From Mallotus nudiflorus (taxonomy: Eukaryota > Streptophyta > Magnoliopsida > Malpighiales > Euphorbiaceae): a DNA stretch of 64,000 nucleotides. Made by a program: the position numbers and the translations under genes. Shown here piece after piece: positions 35,115 through 47,979 of the stretch. The notes beneath the pieces were generated by a model. The model had not been told where the DNA came from, searched no databases, and saw only the letters and a program-made list of their open reading frames with translations. Within the stretch, counting starts at the first letter, position 1. Each line of letters opens with the position of its first letter. The DNA lies in contig CANTUR010000049.1 of NCBI GenBank assembly GCA_947683625.1, positions 1,652,501 to 1,716,500 on the forward strand, read 5' to 3'.

Positions 35115-36148
35115 TGTGAAATAAAGAAAATGACAATAAGAATAATAAAATTGAGAGGATTTAAAAGTACAAGAAGCAGTTTAAAAAGAAAATAATGATG
35201 GATGAATGTGAGATTTGAAAGGAGGGGAACTAAGGTGATTAGGGATTTAAAATGAAAAAGAAAGGAAAATGGGAGAAAGAAAAAATGGAAGTGGAAAGGA
35301 GGAGGAAGGTGGGTTGTTGTATAAGAACTTCAAGCATGACAAAGTTGATCTCATTAAATTTGAACTTTAATTCACCACTATACCTGCAAAATTCCAAAGC
35401 ATTAAAAAAATTTAAAATTTTTAAGCATGCTTAACAACTTTAATTCATAAAAATAAATAAAATGAAATAAAGAAAGAAAATTTAAAGTAATGAGCACAAT
35501 AATAATTTTTTTTTAAAAAAGAAAAACTACAATTCATAAGACAAAGATTAGTAAAAAGATTAACAATGAACAAAATAAAATGATGAAAGAAAGTAACAAG
35601 CACAATAAAATGCTATTAGGTCTATAGCATGACCAAAACCAGAATTTTTCATTGGGGTTGATGAAGGAAGAGAAATCCTTTTCTTTGTAAATTAGTCTTC
35701 CATGATACACTTTGCACCTTTGTCCATTTACTGAAAAAAACTCTCCCTTAGAATTTATGAGTTCAAATGCACCATGAGAGAATACTTATTGCACCTTGAA
35801 TGAACCACTCCACCTCGATCTCCACTTACCTAAAAATAATTTTAGTCTAGAATTAAATGAAAGAACAAGATCACCAATTCTAAATTCCTTCTTAAGAATA
35901 TGAGTATCATGCCATCGTTTTGTTTTCTCTTTGAAAAGCATGGTGTTCTCATATGCTTGAAATCAAAACTCATCCAATTCATTAAGCTGTAACAAATGTT
36001 TTTCACCTATTGCCTTCATATCAAAGTTTAGTGCCTTAATGCACCAATAAGCTTGACATTCAAGTTCCACCAGCAAATGACAAGCTTTCCTAAAAACTAA
36101 TTGGTAAGGAGACAAACCAATTAGAGTTTTATATATTGTACAATATGC

Positions 36149-36900
36149 CTATAGTGTATCATCCAATTTAAATGCCCAAACTTTTCTTGAAGAGCCCATT
36201 TTTTTCTCTAAAATTTTCTTTATTTCCCTATTGGTGACCTCCACTTGACTACTGGTTTGAGGGTGATATAGGGTAGCAACTCTATAGTGAACTTTATACC
36301 TTTTAAGTAGTAACTCAAACTGCTTGTTGCAAAAATGTAAGCCTCCATCACTAATCACAACTTGAGGTACTCTAAATCTACTAAACAATTTCTTAAAAAA
36401 TCTTATCACCACTTTAGCATCATTTGTAGGTGAAGGAATGAATTCCACCCACTTAGACATATAGTCTACCCTAACTAAGATATATTGGTTCCTAAAAGAT
36501 AATGGAAAGGGACCCATAAAATCCAGTGCCTAAATGTTAAAAATCTCCATTTCTTAAATTGATGTGAGTGGCATTTCATTCCTTTTGGAGATATCCCCAT
36601 GTCTTTGACATTTATTATAGTGTTCCACATACTCTTTGGTATCTTTGAATAAAGTATGCCAGAAAACCCACTTTTCAATACCTTTGTAACAGTTTTTATT
36701 TCTCCAAAATGCCCACCATATTCATAATCATGACAATGAGATAAAATTCTCAACATATCAATTTCAAGAACACACTTTCTAATCATCCCATCTCCACAAA
36801 TCTAGTAGAGAAATGGATCCTCCCATAAATAGTGCTTCACCTTATAGAAGAAACACTTCCTTTGTTGATAACAAAATTCTTGCATTAACACTCCACATGC
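36149..36900 (-). pseudogene. Athila integrase
   Basis: The zinc-binding part CHDYEYGGHFGE (about 36735) precedes the core GPFPLSFRNQYILVRVDYM with SKWVEF, VVISDGGLHFCNKQF and a conserved Glu in SSQVEVTNREIK. The open part 36517-36149 is uninterrupted, but the linker is frameshifted. Confidence 0.82.
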
Positions 36901-36999
36901 TAAATAGTTAGTGCTATCTACAAACCATGGAGCACTAAAATGCTGAATTGATAGCAACAAAGCATTAGGAAATTTATCATTGATATCCTTTTCTCACTT

Positions 37000-38230
37000 T
37001 ATTTGTTCATAACCCTCTAATTTGGACAACAACAACATTCTTGAAACCTTTTTTGTCTTTGATCTCCAAGTCAAACTCTTATAAAAGTAACACCTAATGA
37101 ATAAGATGTGGTTTGAAATCCTTCTTAGCCAAGAGATATTTTATTGTTGCATGATCAGTGAAAATAATAACCTTTAAACCAAGTAAGACTTCAATTTATC
37201 AACAATAAAAACGACCACTAGTATCTCTTTCTCGGTTATGGTGTAATTCAACTAAGCCTCTGTAAGTGTTCTGCTTGTATAATATATGACATGAAGCTTG
37301 TTTTCTTTCCTCTAATCAAGCACTGTCCCCATAGGATGTTCACTTGCATCGCACATGATCTCAAAAGGAAGTTCCAAATTTAGAGGTGAAATAATTGGTG
37401 CTAAAACCAAAGCCTCCTTCAACCTTTTAAAAGAATTTAAATAATCATTATTAAAATTAAAAGGAGCATCTTTAACTAATAATTGGATTAAAGGCTTAAC
37501 AATTAAAGAAAATTTTTTAATGAAATGCCTATAAAAACCCGTATGTCCTAAAATTTCTTGAACTCCTTTAGCTAATATTGGAGGTGGTAGCTTCTTAATA
37601 ATCTATGTTTTAGTTTGATCTACCTTGATCCTTACACTTGAAAATTTGTGACCAAGGACTATCCCTTCCTCTACCATAAAATGGCACTTTTCCCAATTAA
37701 AAACAAGGTTCACTTTTTCATATCTTTTTAAGATCCTGTCAAGGTTAGACAAGCATAATTCAAAAGAATCACCAAAAATAGAAAAATAATCCATAAAAAT
37801 ATCCATGATGTTTTCAATGAGATACAAAAAATTATTGTCATGCATCTCATAAAAATAGTTGGTGCGTTGCATAGTTCGAAAGGCTTGTGTCAGTAAGAAA
37901 AAGATCCATATGGGCATGTAAATGTTATTTTCTCCTAGTCCTATGGAAAAATAAAAATATAGTTGGAACCTAAATAACCATCCAAGAAACATTAGTATGC
38001 ATGCCCTACTATCCTCTTCAACAATTGGTCAATGAATAGGAGAGGAAAATGGTCATTCCTTATGGCTGAGTTCAATTTTCGGTAGTCGATATATACTCTC
38101 CACCCATTACCCATCCTCTTTAAAATTAGCTCACATACTTCATTTTTCATGATAGTGATTCCACTCTTTTTTGTACAGACTACACTAGGCTTACCCGCTC
38201 ACTATCAGAAATTGGGTAAATAATGCTTGC
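37000..38230 (-). pseudogene. Athila reverse transcriptase and RNase H
   Basis: On the minus strand: YIDYRKLNSAIRNDHFPL (about 38090), then MDIFMDYFSIFGDSFELC, where the catalytic YxDD box has become FMDY (one Asp replaced), so RT would be inactive. VNLVFNWEKCHFMVEEGIVL and LGH follow. RNase H starts CDASEHPMGTVLD (about 37345) and includes LNYTITEKEILVVVF and FTDHATIKYLLAKKD. Multiple stops. Confidence 0.8.
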
Positions 38231-38780
38231 ATCCAACAACTTGATAGTCTCCTTTTTTACTAACTCTTTCATGTTTGGATTCAAGCGCCTTTATCTTTTT
38301 GTGACAGCTCTACTCCCTTCTTCCATATGGATTATGTGCATAACAATTGAAGAACTAATCCTTTTGATATATGAAATCTGCCACCCAATTGACTTCACCA
38401 TATTTCTTATTATTTCACATACCCTTTTTTCTTATTCAATGGATAGCTTGCTAGAAATGATAATGAATAAAGTGTTTCCCTCCCCTAAGAAGGTGTATCT
38501 CAAATAGGTAGGTAGCAGTTTAAGCTCTAATTTAGGTGGTTTAATAATAGATAGGGAGTGGGGTTGTTACTACGCACTAAAATTTCAAGTTTAACAAAAG
38601 TGACTTCTTATGAGGGTTCACTATCTACTTCACACCCCAGACTTTTGTCAATAATTTCTTTATTCAAATTCACTTCCCTCACACTCTCATCTATAACTTC
38701 TATTTTCATGCAAAATTCCTCTTTTGTTGGGTATTTCATCAACCTAGGCATCACAAATTATATACTCTTATTACCAACCA

Positions 38781-38972
38781 TTAGAGTATTTTCCATTCAT
38801 GAACATCTATGATGGCTCTCCAACCATTTATAAATGGTTTGCCAAGAAATATAAGATGCTTACTATTTTCTTCAAAATCTAAAACTATAAAATCCACGAC
38901 AAAAGTAAATTTATCTAGCTTAACCAAAGCATCCTTAATGATCCCATGTGGTTTCTTTGTAGAATAATCCAC
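38781..38972 (-). pseudogene. Athila protease region fragment
   Basis: Reads VDFIVLDFEEN and FLGKPFINGWRAIIDV, matching the second half of the Ty3/Athila aspartic protease (flap and LGRPFL-type motif). The active-site DSG part lies upstream in a broken frame. Confidence 0.7.
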
Positions 38973-39483
38973 AAGTTACAAATTCATGTTTGTAAGGGTC
39001 AACTCACCAAGCTATAATTTTTTGAAAAGAGAAAATGGCATAAGGTTAATACGTGCACCCAAATCATATAAAAATCTATGAAATTCTTAAGCAGCAACTA
39101 CACAAGGAAGAGTAAAGCTCCTTGGATCTTTTAATTTAGTTGGTATTTTATGAGTGATAATGGAACTACAGGTCTCTATTAATTCTAGAGTCTGGTTGTC
39201 ATCTCAACTCCTTTTGTTAGTGATAATATCCTTAACATACTTAGTGTATATTAGCATCTCTATAAGAGCATTAGTAAAAGGAACATTAAGTTCAAGCTTC
39301 TTAAAAGATTTAAAAACTTAGAAAACCTCTTTTCATCATTAGGCTTCTTCAATTTTTATGGAAAAGTCATCCTTATGTCATATTTTCATGAATTTAGCAC
39401 AGACAGTTGCTTTTTCCCATCAATGTCCTTTACTTGTTGCTTTTTGCCTTCTTTAGAGTCATTATCACCATTTGAATTTTCTT

Positions 39484-40840
39484 TTATTGAGTCTCCACTT
39501 CTTCTTTCTTAAGCTCATCTCCTAACCTTATCCCCTTATCACTTTTAAGTGTAATTGCTTTTAGCTGCTCCTTTAGATTTGTTTCAGTATTGCTTGGAAG
39601 ATTCCCTTGATTTCTTTGTGTTATTGCATCAATAAGTTGACCTAATTGTGCCTCAATATTATGAATTGAAGATGAATGGTTTTTAGCTATATGATTAAAT
39701 TTTGCTTCCTTCTGGTTCAGATTTTCATCTTGATGGCTCATTTTATTGGACATAGCCCCTAAAAATTTATCTAATTTATTTTCCATTGAGGCCATACGAT
39801 CTTGATTAGATTGTTGAAAACTTGGAGTGCTTTCCTTGTCATGTTATTTTAAAAGCCTTAGGGAACCAAATTTTTATTATTGTTCTAATAAATATTTGGG
39901 TGATTACTCCATCTTGGATTGTAAGTGTTCGAGAATGGATTATTACCTTGTTTTCCTTGAAATTGATTCACAACATAATTAACTTAATCTTAGTATCCAT
40001 CTCCTATAATAACTGCATCAAAAACACTAAATTCATTATTAGAGTAACCTAACAAATTACAACTTTAACTTGAAGGGGCTAGATTATTTTTATTGGTGAG
40101 GTTGTTAAGTTGTTTTGTCAATGCAATAATTTGAGCTTAAAGGGTTGTCACTGTGTCTACCCCGATTCTACCTCCTTACCTTGGTAGATTTTGATGCTTA
40201 ATGGCCAAAGACAATTATTAGTTGCCAAATCTTCTAGAAGTGTGAATGCAACCTCAACTATTTTTCATATCAAAGAACCTCCAACTACTGCATCTTTGGT
40301 GTCTTTAGTGGATCAAGTAACACTATTATAGAAAGTTATGATGAGCACATCCCTTGGCAAACCATGATGAGGACAACTTCTTAGCAACTATTTAAATCTC
40401 TCCTATGCATCACTTAAGGATTCCATGTCAAATTGTCGAAAGGTGGTGATATCCTTGATAATCTTTACTATCTTTAAAGATGAAAAATATTTTGCCGAAA
40501 AAGCTTTTGCCAATAGATCCCATATTGTGATTGAAGCTAGTGGCTGTGAGTTCAACCATGCCTTAGCTTTATCCTTCAATGTGAATGGAAAGAGCCTTAA
40601 GTGAATTTCATCATTTGACACCCTATTATATTTAAAAGTATCATAGATTTCTAAAAAATTAGCAATGTGAGCATTAAGGTTTTCATTTGCCAAGCCACAA
40701 AATTGAACACTTGACTTGATAATTTAAAGTAAGGCTAGTTTAATATCAAAATTATTGGCATTGATTGTTGGCCTAGAAATACTTTGCCTTGTACCATCTA
40801 GACTTGGCATGGCAAGATCTAAGAGGTTCTTTCTTTTGCA
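39484..40840 (-). pseudogene. Athila gag
   Basis: The open part 40693-40403 reads NAHIANFLEIYDTFKYN, LFPFTLKDKAKAWLNSQP and ITTFRQFDMESL, the classic Ty3/Athila capsid region. After stops, 39795-39484 continues with a Gln/Lys-rich helical segment (ENKLDKFLGAMSNKMSHQDE, QLGQLIDAITQRNQGNLPS) typical of the gag C-terminus. Confidence 0.82.
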
Positions 40841-41078
40841 TGTTGTTATGCTATAATACTTGAATCCTCTTGAGAATGCCTCCTATTTTCTCTTTTAAAC
40901 TATGTAAGTTATAGATTAAAAATGAAAAGATATATCCTTGTTCTTTGAGTATTATGCATACACCAAAATAATTAATTAAAATAAAATAAATAATAATAGA
41001 AAATAAATATCCAAATTTAAAATAAAAATAATTTAAATTAAGTAAAAACAACCAATTATGTTGTTAAACTTATTCAAT

Positions 41079-41095
41079 CCCCGACAATGATGCCA
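41079..41095 (-). other. Primer-binding site of the Athila element
   Basis: On the minus strand TGGCATCATTGTCGGGG follows the 5' LTR, close to the TGGCGCCGTTGCCGGGG used by Athila-group elements. CpG-to-TpG/CpA decay explains the differences. Confidence 0.8.
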
Positions 41096-41101
41096 AAAAC
41101 T

Positions 41102-42255
41102 TAATTAGTTCTCACAAGCATATGAGTTTATCAAGTAATATAAAATAAGTATGAGTCGATCCCATGAGGATTGAATGTTTATCCAACTATTAATTTTATT
41201 TTTAACTTGTTTTAGAATCAAATTTAAGTCAATTATAATTGCTAAATTTTAATAGCAAAACTGAAACAAAATAATAAAATCATTTAACTTAAATTTTAAC
41301 AAGTAAATTATAGAATAAATGTTAGGGATTGTATCACTTTATTTTAGTTAAGTCGATCACAAGAAATTAGTTTTCTTTCTATTACAATTCTTAGCGTTTC
41401 AAAGGTAATCATTCATCTTTTTCAAGTAAAAATTACTTAATTTATTTATATCAACTGAAAAGGCTTTAACTCATTCTCATTAAATTAAAACTTAATCAAA
41501 TTTAGTAAATAAATTATAAAGTACAACCAATTGAAATTAAAATAATTTAAGTTATCTCTAGATATAAATCAATTAATCAAGCATTCATATATTTGTTAAG
41601 ATTAATATTTCTCAATAATTAACCTTGATTAAAAATCAATTATGAATGGCCAAATCATAATCAATTAAGCTCAATAAATGCTTAATGCAATATAAAAGAA
41701 AAACTAATATATGAATCAAGTTAAATTAAAATAAGTTTAATAATTTGCAACATAAACAAATTTAGCTAGACATCACAACCATAATATTCTGAAAATGTAA
41801 TAAAGAAATATATTCAAAAACTAAGGAGAAAATAATGAGGAAGAGAAAATAAAACTTTTTTATTTCAGTGCTTTTCCCAACAATTTCCTTCTTCTCTTTC
41901 ACTTCTTCCCATCCTACTTTTATAAAATTTATTTTTTTTTAAAGTAACTTCCTTTCCGAGCAATGCCTTCTCCTTCTCTATTATATCCATTCCTCTCATT
42001 ATTTATTTATTTATTTTTCTTCTTCCTTTTTATTGTTTCATAATTATGTCTTCTTTCATCATTGCATTTCTACCAATTAAACTTTAAAGCATATATATAT
42101 AATTCAAAGCATAATAAAAACAAATTACACAAAGAAATAAATAATAAAAAATAAAAATAAAAAATAAAATAAGAATTCTAATAAAAATAAAACAATAAAC
42201 ACCCATAAATATGCGCCAAACCAACCTGAAAAGTATTACACTTAACACATAATCA
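41102..42255 (-). repeat. 5' LTR of the Athila element
   Basis: Direct repeat of 31751-32860; the aligned parts differ by scattered substitutions and small indels. Confidence 0.88.
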
Positions 42256-42331
42256 TTGTCTTCAGCTGATTTAAGAAGAAACAGAGATGAAAAAGCATAA
42301 ATATATGCACAGGCTTAAAGACCGTCTCCAT
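42256..42331 (-). pseudogene. FERONIA-like receptor kinase pseudogene, segment 1 (start codon and signal peptide)
   Basis: The ATG at 42331 (context ATCATGGAG) opens METVFKPVHIFMLFHLCFFL, a hydrophobic signal peptide. The frame then runs to the Athila insertion at 42255. Dropping the element and one 5-bp duplicate leads without shift into TTTSTVVDYPPYVP of segment 2. CrRLK1L genes are normally intronless and about 850 codons long, and the four segments add up to roughly that. Confidence 0.78.
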
Positions 42332-45300
42332 GATGGAAATTTATTAGCCAAACCAATTGTTAATATGTTTTTATTACTCTGAAAATATTTTTAGGGTTGG
42401 TTTTGTTCATATTCGAGAATCTATATCCTATTTCTTACTTTTCCAAAAAAAAAATCCTATTTATTACTTGTTTTAATATCATTAATGACATGAATAATGT
42501 TGTCCATGACATTAACACTATGCATGACAACTGTAGATGGAAGGGAAATAAAGAGATTTTAAAGGGCAAGGAGGGAGGGGAAGGGATTAAAAATTATAGA
42601 TGTTATTGTGTTTGGAAACTTAAAAATAATTAATAAAGGGAAAAGAAAGGGAAATGTTAGAAAAGGAAATAGAATTTTAAAATATAATGTATTTTAGTAG
42701 TTAAAATTTTTTACACTCCAATTTGGGGTGTAATGATTTTCACCTTATAGAAGGGGAATGAGGGGGAATAATTTTCCTCCAATTCCCTTCCTTTCCTAAA
42801 ATTTTTAATAGCCAAATAAAATGAAATTAATTCTCCTTCAATTCTCTTTCCTTTCCTTTACTTTCCCCTCCATCCATGCATAGTGTAAGGATCCATTTGT
42901 TTGTGGAAAATATTGTCTTTGAAAAATATTTTCTTTCTCAAAAAATATATTCCAAGGAAAATATTTTTTGATGTTTGGCTGCAACACTATAAAAGACAAT
43001 AAACAAAGAGAGAATACATTAAAAAAAAATAAAAGAAGACAATAAATGAGGAGAGAAGACATTGGACATGGTATTGAAAAATGATTTCCCATCCTTAGAA
43101 TGAGAAATCATTTTCTCATGTTTTGAAGTTATTTTACTTTGACTTATTTTCTTTAATAATTCAAACAGTGAAAAATAAGGGAAATTATTTTCTGGAATAA
43201 TATTTTTTGCAAAAAAATAGGGCTTAAAAGATAAACTTTTTTTAAGTTAAAATTACATGTTGACCTCGTATACATGAGACTAATCAAATGAGAAATGATA
43301 ACATAAAAAGAATTTTTCTCTCCATCGACAACACTATTCTTGGAGCTACTAATGACATAAATTATTTTCCTTTTAATATGTTATGACAAAATAAAAAATT
43401 TCGTAATAGATTAATTATTGTTGATAATTGATGGTTAAATAATAATATTTTTTTAACAACTAATACAAATGGCTATAAAGAGGGAGAGAGGGGGTGGGAT
43501 AGTGGGGAGTTCGAACCCCACTCTTCTCAATTATATATATATACCTTTTGTCACTTGTAGGATGACTAACTAATATAGATAATTGTTATTATTTACCTAT
43601 TTAGTAGCATTTAAACTTTTTTAAAAAATAAAATATCATTTATTATTATTATTATTATTATTATTATCCATGACGAAAAAATGTTTTTATAAAAAATGAA
43701 ATTGATAAATTATTAAAATAAAAGAATTCTCTAATAATTCTAAAAATAATTTAATGATAGTTTTTTCACCATTTTGATTTTTTTTATATTTTTAAAATAT
43801 AAACCAAACCATCTCTTAAAATTATTCAAAGGATTTGGGAAGGATAATATGGACCCACATGATGATTGCGACAAATGATGAACTCTCAAACACATGTAGA
43901 AGACTAAAGATATTTATGTTCTTTTTCACATTTAATTAAATTATTTTTATTTAATACTTCCATTATTTAATAACCATAAAAATTTCATTTTATTTAAAAT
44001 TGAGGAAATTTCAAAAAATTGCTCATTTGACCAACCTACTTTCTTTTATGGTCAGACTCAATTAAATTTTTGAAAACTGGTTTTTGTTTTTTGTGTTTTG
44101 TTCTAAATTCTCTTTAGTTCTCATTTCTAGTCTTCTTACTTCAAGCCAGCTCATAATTCTTCCACATGTAGCTTCAAACATCTCTTATATGTAAATTTTT
44201 GTGTTTGCTATGTGCTTGCTTATGAGTGGTGGTCCAAGGCATTGCATTGCATGGTGTTTTCAAATGTGGGACATTGCATGCACCTTAAAGGCACCATTAA
44301 AATAGCTACCAGCTTCCTACAAGTCATCCTTACTGTTGCCTCTTTTTTTTTTAACAATTTATTGATGCTTCTTTTTTTTAAATAATTTACTACTATTTCT
44401 TTTTATTTTTTGAACAATTTACTACTACTTTTTTTTAAAAAAATTTATTGCCACTTCATTTGGTATCTATGAATGGTATAGGATAGGTTAGGTAAGCAGT
44501 ATAAAAAAAAACTAATACTAAGTCTGAAACTTGAATAAGTAAATAAATATTGATGTTATTTTGTCATTTTAATTCTTAATCAAAAGTATATTCATATATG
44601 GTAAGGTAAGTAGTATAAAAAAAAAAATCTAATACCAAGTCTTAAACTTAAAAAAAATAAATAAATAAACCTTATACTAATCTATTGATTTAATATGCAG
44701 AATAATAAATAATTCTATTAAAATTAATCAAAATTATCTTCAAACATCCTAAAATAATGAATAAATATGGTTCGGTTCAATATAAAACCTTGAAAGAAAA
44801 AAGGGTAAAAAGAACAAAAATACAACTAAAAATGAACGTAAACTTCAAAGCTAATTTTGACACCTTAAATGAATGAATTTGGGCCTAAAACTTGGATTGT
44901 TATGCATAAACCCAATAATAAATATAGGTCCTTGAATTAGCTTCATTTTGATATATTGTGGGCCTTATAGTTCTTCCAAAGCTAAATGTTAGAGCTCTTC
45001 AAAGCTCCATTGCGCACTAACCTTCTATCAAATTCATTCAAGAAATTCAAAGCAATATGGTCTTTTTATTTTTCAGTGTTGTTGCTTTTTGTTACTTTTT
45101 ATTACTTATTGTTGCTTTTTGTTACTTCTAATTTTCAATGTTGTTGCTTTCTATTTTTAGTGTTATTGCTTTTTGTTGCTTATGTTTTTTAGTGTTGTTG
45201 CTTTTTATTTTTTAGTATTATTACTTTTTGTTTCTTTTTGTCTTTTTAGTGTTGTTGCTTTTTTATTTTTCAGTATTATTGCTTTTTGTTACATGATGTT

Positions 45301-45506
45301 TTTTGTTGCTTCTTGTTGCTTTTTTATTTTTCAGTGTTATTATTTTTTTTAATTTTTTTGTATGTTACAAATGCACAATAAAAATTGTAAACATATTACA
45401 AATTCATGATCAATAAATATAAGATAATTTATTTAGTTGTCAAATTTTTTATTACCAAATTGTTCATGCCAAATTTCTTCTTTGCTTTAATTGTCTATTA
45501 CCTTAT
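42332..45506. other. Intergenic DNA upstream of the receptor pseudogene
   Basis: No protein-coding gene recognised. It contains a MITE-like inverted-repeat unit (42886-43232), an (ATT)n tract (about 43637-43668), a T-rich 40-bp repeat with AACAATTTACTACTA cores (44340-44460), a duplicated segment (44480-44545 and 44590-44670) and a T-rich TTGTTGCTTTT repeat (45070-45350). The part nearest 42332 would have held the receptor promoter. Confidence 0.55.
42886..43232. repeat. MITE-like element
   Basis: The left end TCCATTTGTTTGTGGAAAATATT (read in two parts, TCCATTTGTTTG and TGGAAAATATT) is mirrored at the right end with about 18 of 23 positions kept, differences mostly transitions. Length is about 340 bp with no coding. 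Target duplication not clear. Confidence 0.5.
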
Positions 45507-47093
45507 TGTAGAGTGGGAACACTGGAATAGTTTGCACTTTAAAGAATGATGCCAGTATCAAGTGTATTATAAATTTTTAATGCGCAAGCGAAAGAATTAT
45601 TATGATTTTTCAAGTGTATTATTATGATTTTTCGCATATGCTTTGGATGTATTATATTATTGGATTTAATATGTATTAAATAGTTATAAAATATTTTAAC
45701 ATATGTCCCATACACTTGATACTAGTATCATTCTTTAGCAACTCTTAGCAAGTTTCGAGAAAGAAAGAGAGAAGGGAGAGCTCTAAAGAGAAAGAATGGG
45801 ATGTCCTTAAAGAGAAAGGAAGGAAAAGCTAGCCTAAAAAGTCCATTTTCAAAAAAGAAGAAGGAGAAATCTTGTATTTAAGTGGAGCTTGATATAAAAA
45901 CCAATATCTGAGGGTCAACTATTTTGGAAATAAAAGCTCATAAGTAGTAAGAGTTTTTTTTTTTTATATTAGACCCTTGTTTTGAATAAATTCTCTTGGT
46001 TTACTTGCTTGTGCCCCTTTAGATCTATCAGCCATTTATATTATGGTCATGACATGATCTTTTAGATACTTGGTGTAGTTGTTAGTTTCCATTTATTTCC
46101 ATTACATTCTACTTATTTAGAACTTAAGGAGCTCATCGAGTTATTAATACGATTGTTAGTCAGGCGATGCCTCTTTGTGACGAGGCTATGCCCTAATTAT
46201 GAGGCAATTGCCACTTTGATAGAGTCATGCATAGCTTATTTATAATTTCTTCGGTTGTTTCACATGGTTTATGTTTGTATGTATTTTCATTAATATTTAA
46301 TTTCATCCTATTATTCATTTACATTATTTAATTGAAATAGTCATGTGTATGGGCTAACTTTACTTTCATTTATATTTATTTAGTTTATGGACTAACTTTA
46401 TGGCTACCTTTTGTAGGATTTATGTATTTAAGGAGATTAATGTTTTGCTCATTTCAAGAAATTTGAGATGATTTGGGTCATCTAATTTTAATTCATGTTC
46501 CTTTTAGTTTATTTTTCCTTTTTATTATTTGGTTTAATTTTTATTTATTTTTTGTATATTTCTAGTTTATTTTTTGTTTGTTCACTTTTCTTGCATGTAA
46601 AAAGGGTTGTAATCTATTCTCCTCCCTCTTTTCTTTGCATGTGAATTTATATTTGTTTAGTCAATGAATATTTATTTATGTGATAAATGCAGTGAACCAT
46701 CCTTAATAAGCATGAAATCAAACTAATGTGCAAATTTTAACTTAATTGTAAAACTTGGAAATTGAAGGGAAACAATTGTAATTTGCATATTAATAAAGAA
46801 GTAACTGAATAATTTAAGGAAATAAAATACAAAACACAAGTGGAGGCCAACCGTAAGGTTGGGTGGGCATTCCAAGAGCCCATACACAGTTTTTTAGCCT
46901 ATTATCTGATGACGGCTTCTGGGAACCTCCACAAAATCTTGTTATCGTATAGTGTGTCCTAGGTCTCATCTGGGTGGTGACTCTTTCTTTAATTTAGGCT
47001 TCAAGCCTATTTTATATTTCCTAGTAGGCCTTAAGCTCACACAGTGCCCTAGTATCTAAACACTTGGGCGCATGCTAAACCCCGTCGCCTACA
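45507..47093 (+). repeat. 5' LTR of Tat element B (left boundary approximate)
   Basis: The right end is firm: ACCCCGTCGCCTACA followed by a Tat primer site at 47095. The left end is a guess at TGTAGAGTGG because no second LTR of this element is in the window to compare. The GGGTGGTGACTC motif about 110 bp before its end is shared with the LTRs of A and the solo LTR at 60140. Confidence 0.55.
45540..45737. repeat. 198-bp MITE with 28-bp terminal inverted repeats
   Basis: TAAAGAATGATGCCAGTATC plus AAGTGTAT at 45540-45567 is the inverted copy of 45710-45737 with two mismatches. The interior is AT-rich with a 20-bp direct repeat (TTATTATGATTTTTC). Flanks TTGCACTT and GCAACTCT are only loosely alike. 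It sits inside the LTR of element B. Confidence 0.7.
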
Positions 47094-47094
47094 G

Positions 47095-47112
47095 TGGTGA
47101 CTCCACTAAGGA
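47095..47112 (+). other. Primer-binding site of Tat element B
   Basis: TGGTGACTCCACTAAGGA, same site as in element A at 14562. Confidence 0.78.
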
Positions 47113-47979
47113 TAGACAAAATAATTCCAATGTTTTTTATTTTATCATCTTTAATTATTCTTTTATTTCTTTTTCATATTTTTCATTCCTTACACATTTT
47201 CATACAATGACCACTCAATCTCGAAATAACCTGAGGATAGTTATTGCTCTACTTCCTGTGTTTCACTCAAACCCGGAGGTGGAGTATTTGATTATTATTA
47301 CTTATAGCACATACTTATCCATGTCGTATGGACCTTTGAGTGAGGAGACATAATGGAGGTATATCGTTATGGGAACTGAAGCCTTTTCACCTTAAGATTT
47401 AGCTCATGTAATGACTTAGTAATTTCTCTAGGAGTTTTTCCAAATGCTTATGCTTTGATGCCATATAGTAATCTTTGAAATAAGGCCCAAGCCCATTTAA
47501 ATGGTCTCTATCAATATGGGCCTTCTATGCCCACTATGGCCCATTGCAAATAAGCCATACTAAAATGGGCTTTCATTGCCCGTCAAGACCTGTTAAAATG
47601 GACTTTGGAATTATTTATAGGTATTACTACTTTTTTTTTCATCTTGAGAGTGGCCCTACATATTTCAGTTTTATTATCTCTCACTAATAATTAAAACTTA
47701 GACAAAAAAATCACCATTGAACACTTGTGTGGGGAAAATAAGGGTAGAGATTATCATTTAAAAGCTTTTTGTTTATTTCCTTATTATGTGTAAATAAAGT
47801 GTGTTTATTTTTTATCTTTGAATAATCAAATAATAAAATGAAATTGCATATCATGCATACATGTCATGCATAATTCTGACATGTGGTCTTACAACTATAG
47901 ATCCTTTAAGCTCTTCCATATGGATTTGATCTAATTCTGACTAATTAATTAGAAATTCAGAAATAGTGATGGTAGCAGG

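Larger units (their letters stand above)
31751..42255 (-). mobile_element. Ty3-gypsy Athila-type LTR retrotransposon
   Basis: LTRs lie at 31751-32860 (3') and 41102-42255 (5'). The primer site on the minus strand, TGGCATCATTGTCGGGG, is of the Athila type. The internal region carries gag, protease, RT, RNase H and integrase, then an extra Athila ORF. Target duplications TTGCC (31746-31750) and TTGTC (42256-42260) differ by one transition. Removing the element and one duplicate rejoins the receptor-kinase reading frame exactly. Confidence 0.9.

Noticed and set aside
38223..38812. Plus-strand ORFs in the Athila pol region
   Set aside because: Antisense shadows of Athila protease and RT, which are on the minus strand.
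45060..45360. T-rich repeats read as a coding or satellite region
   Set aside because: The TTGTTGCTTTT units are simple low-complexity sequence; the hydrophobic ORF there is a by-product of T-richness.
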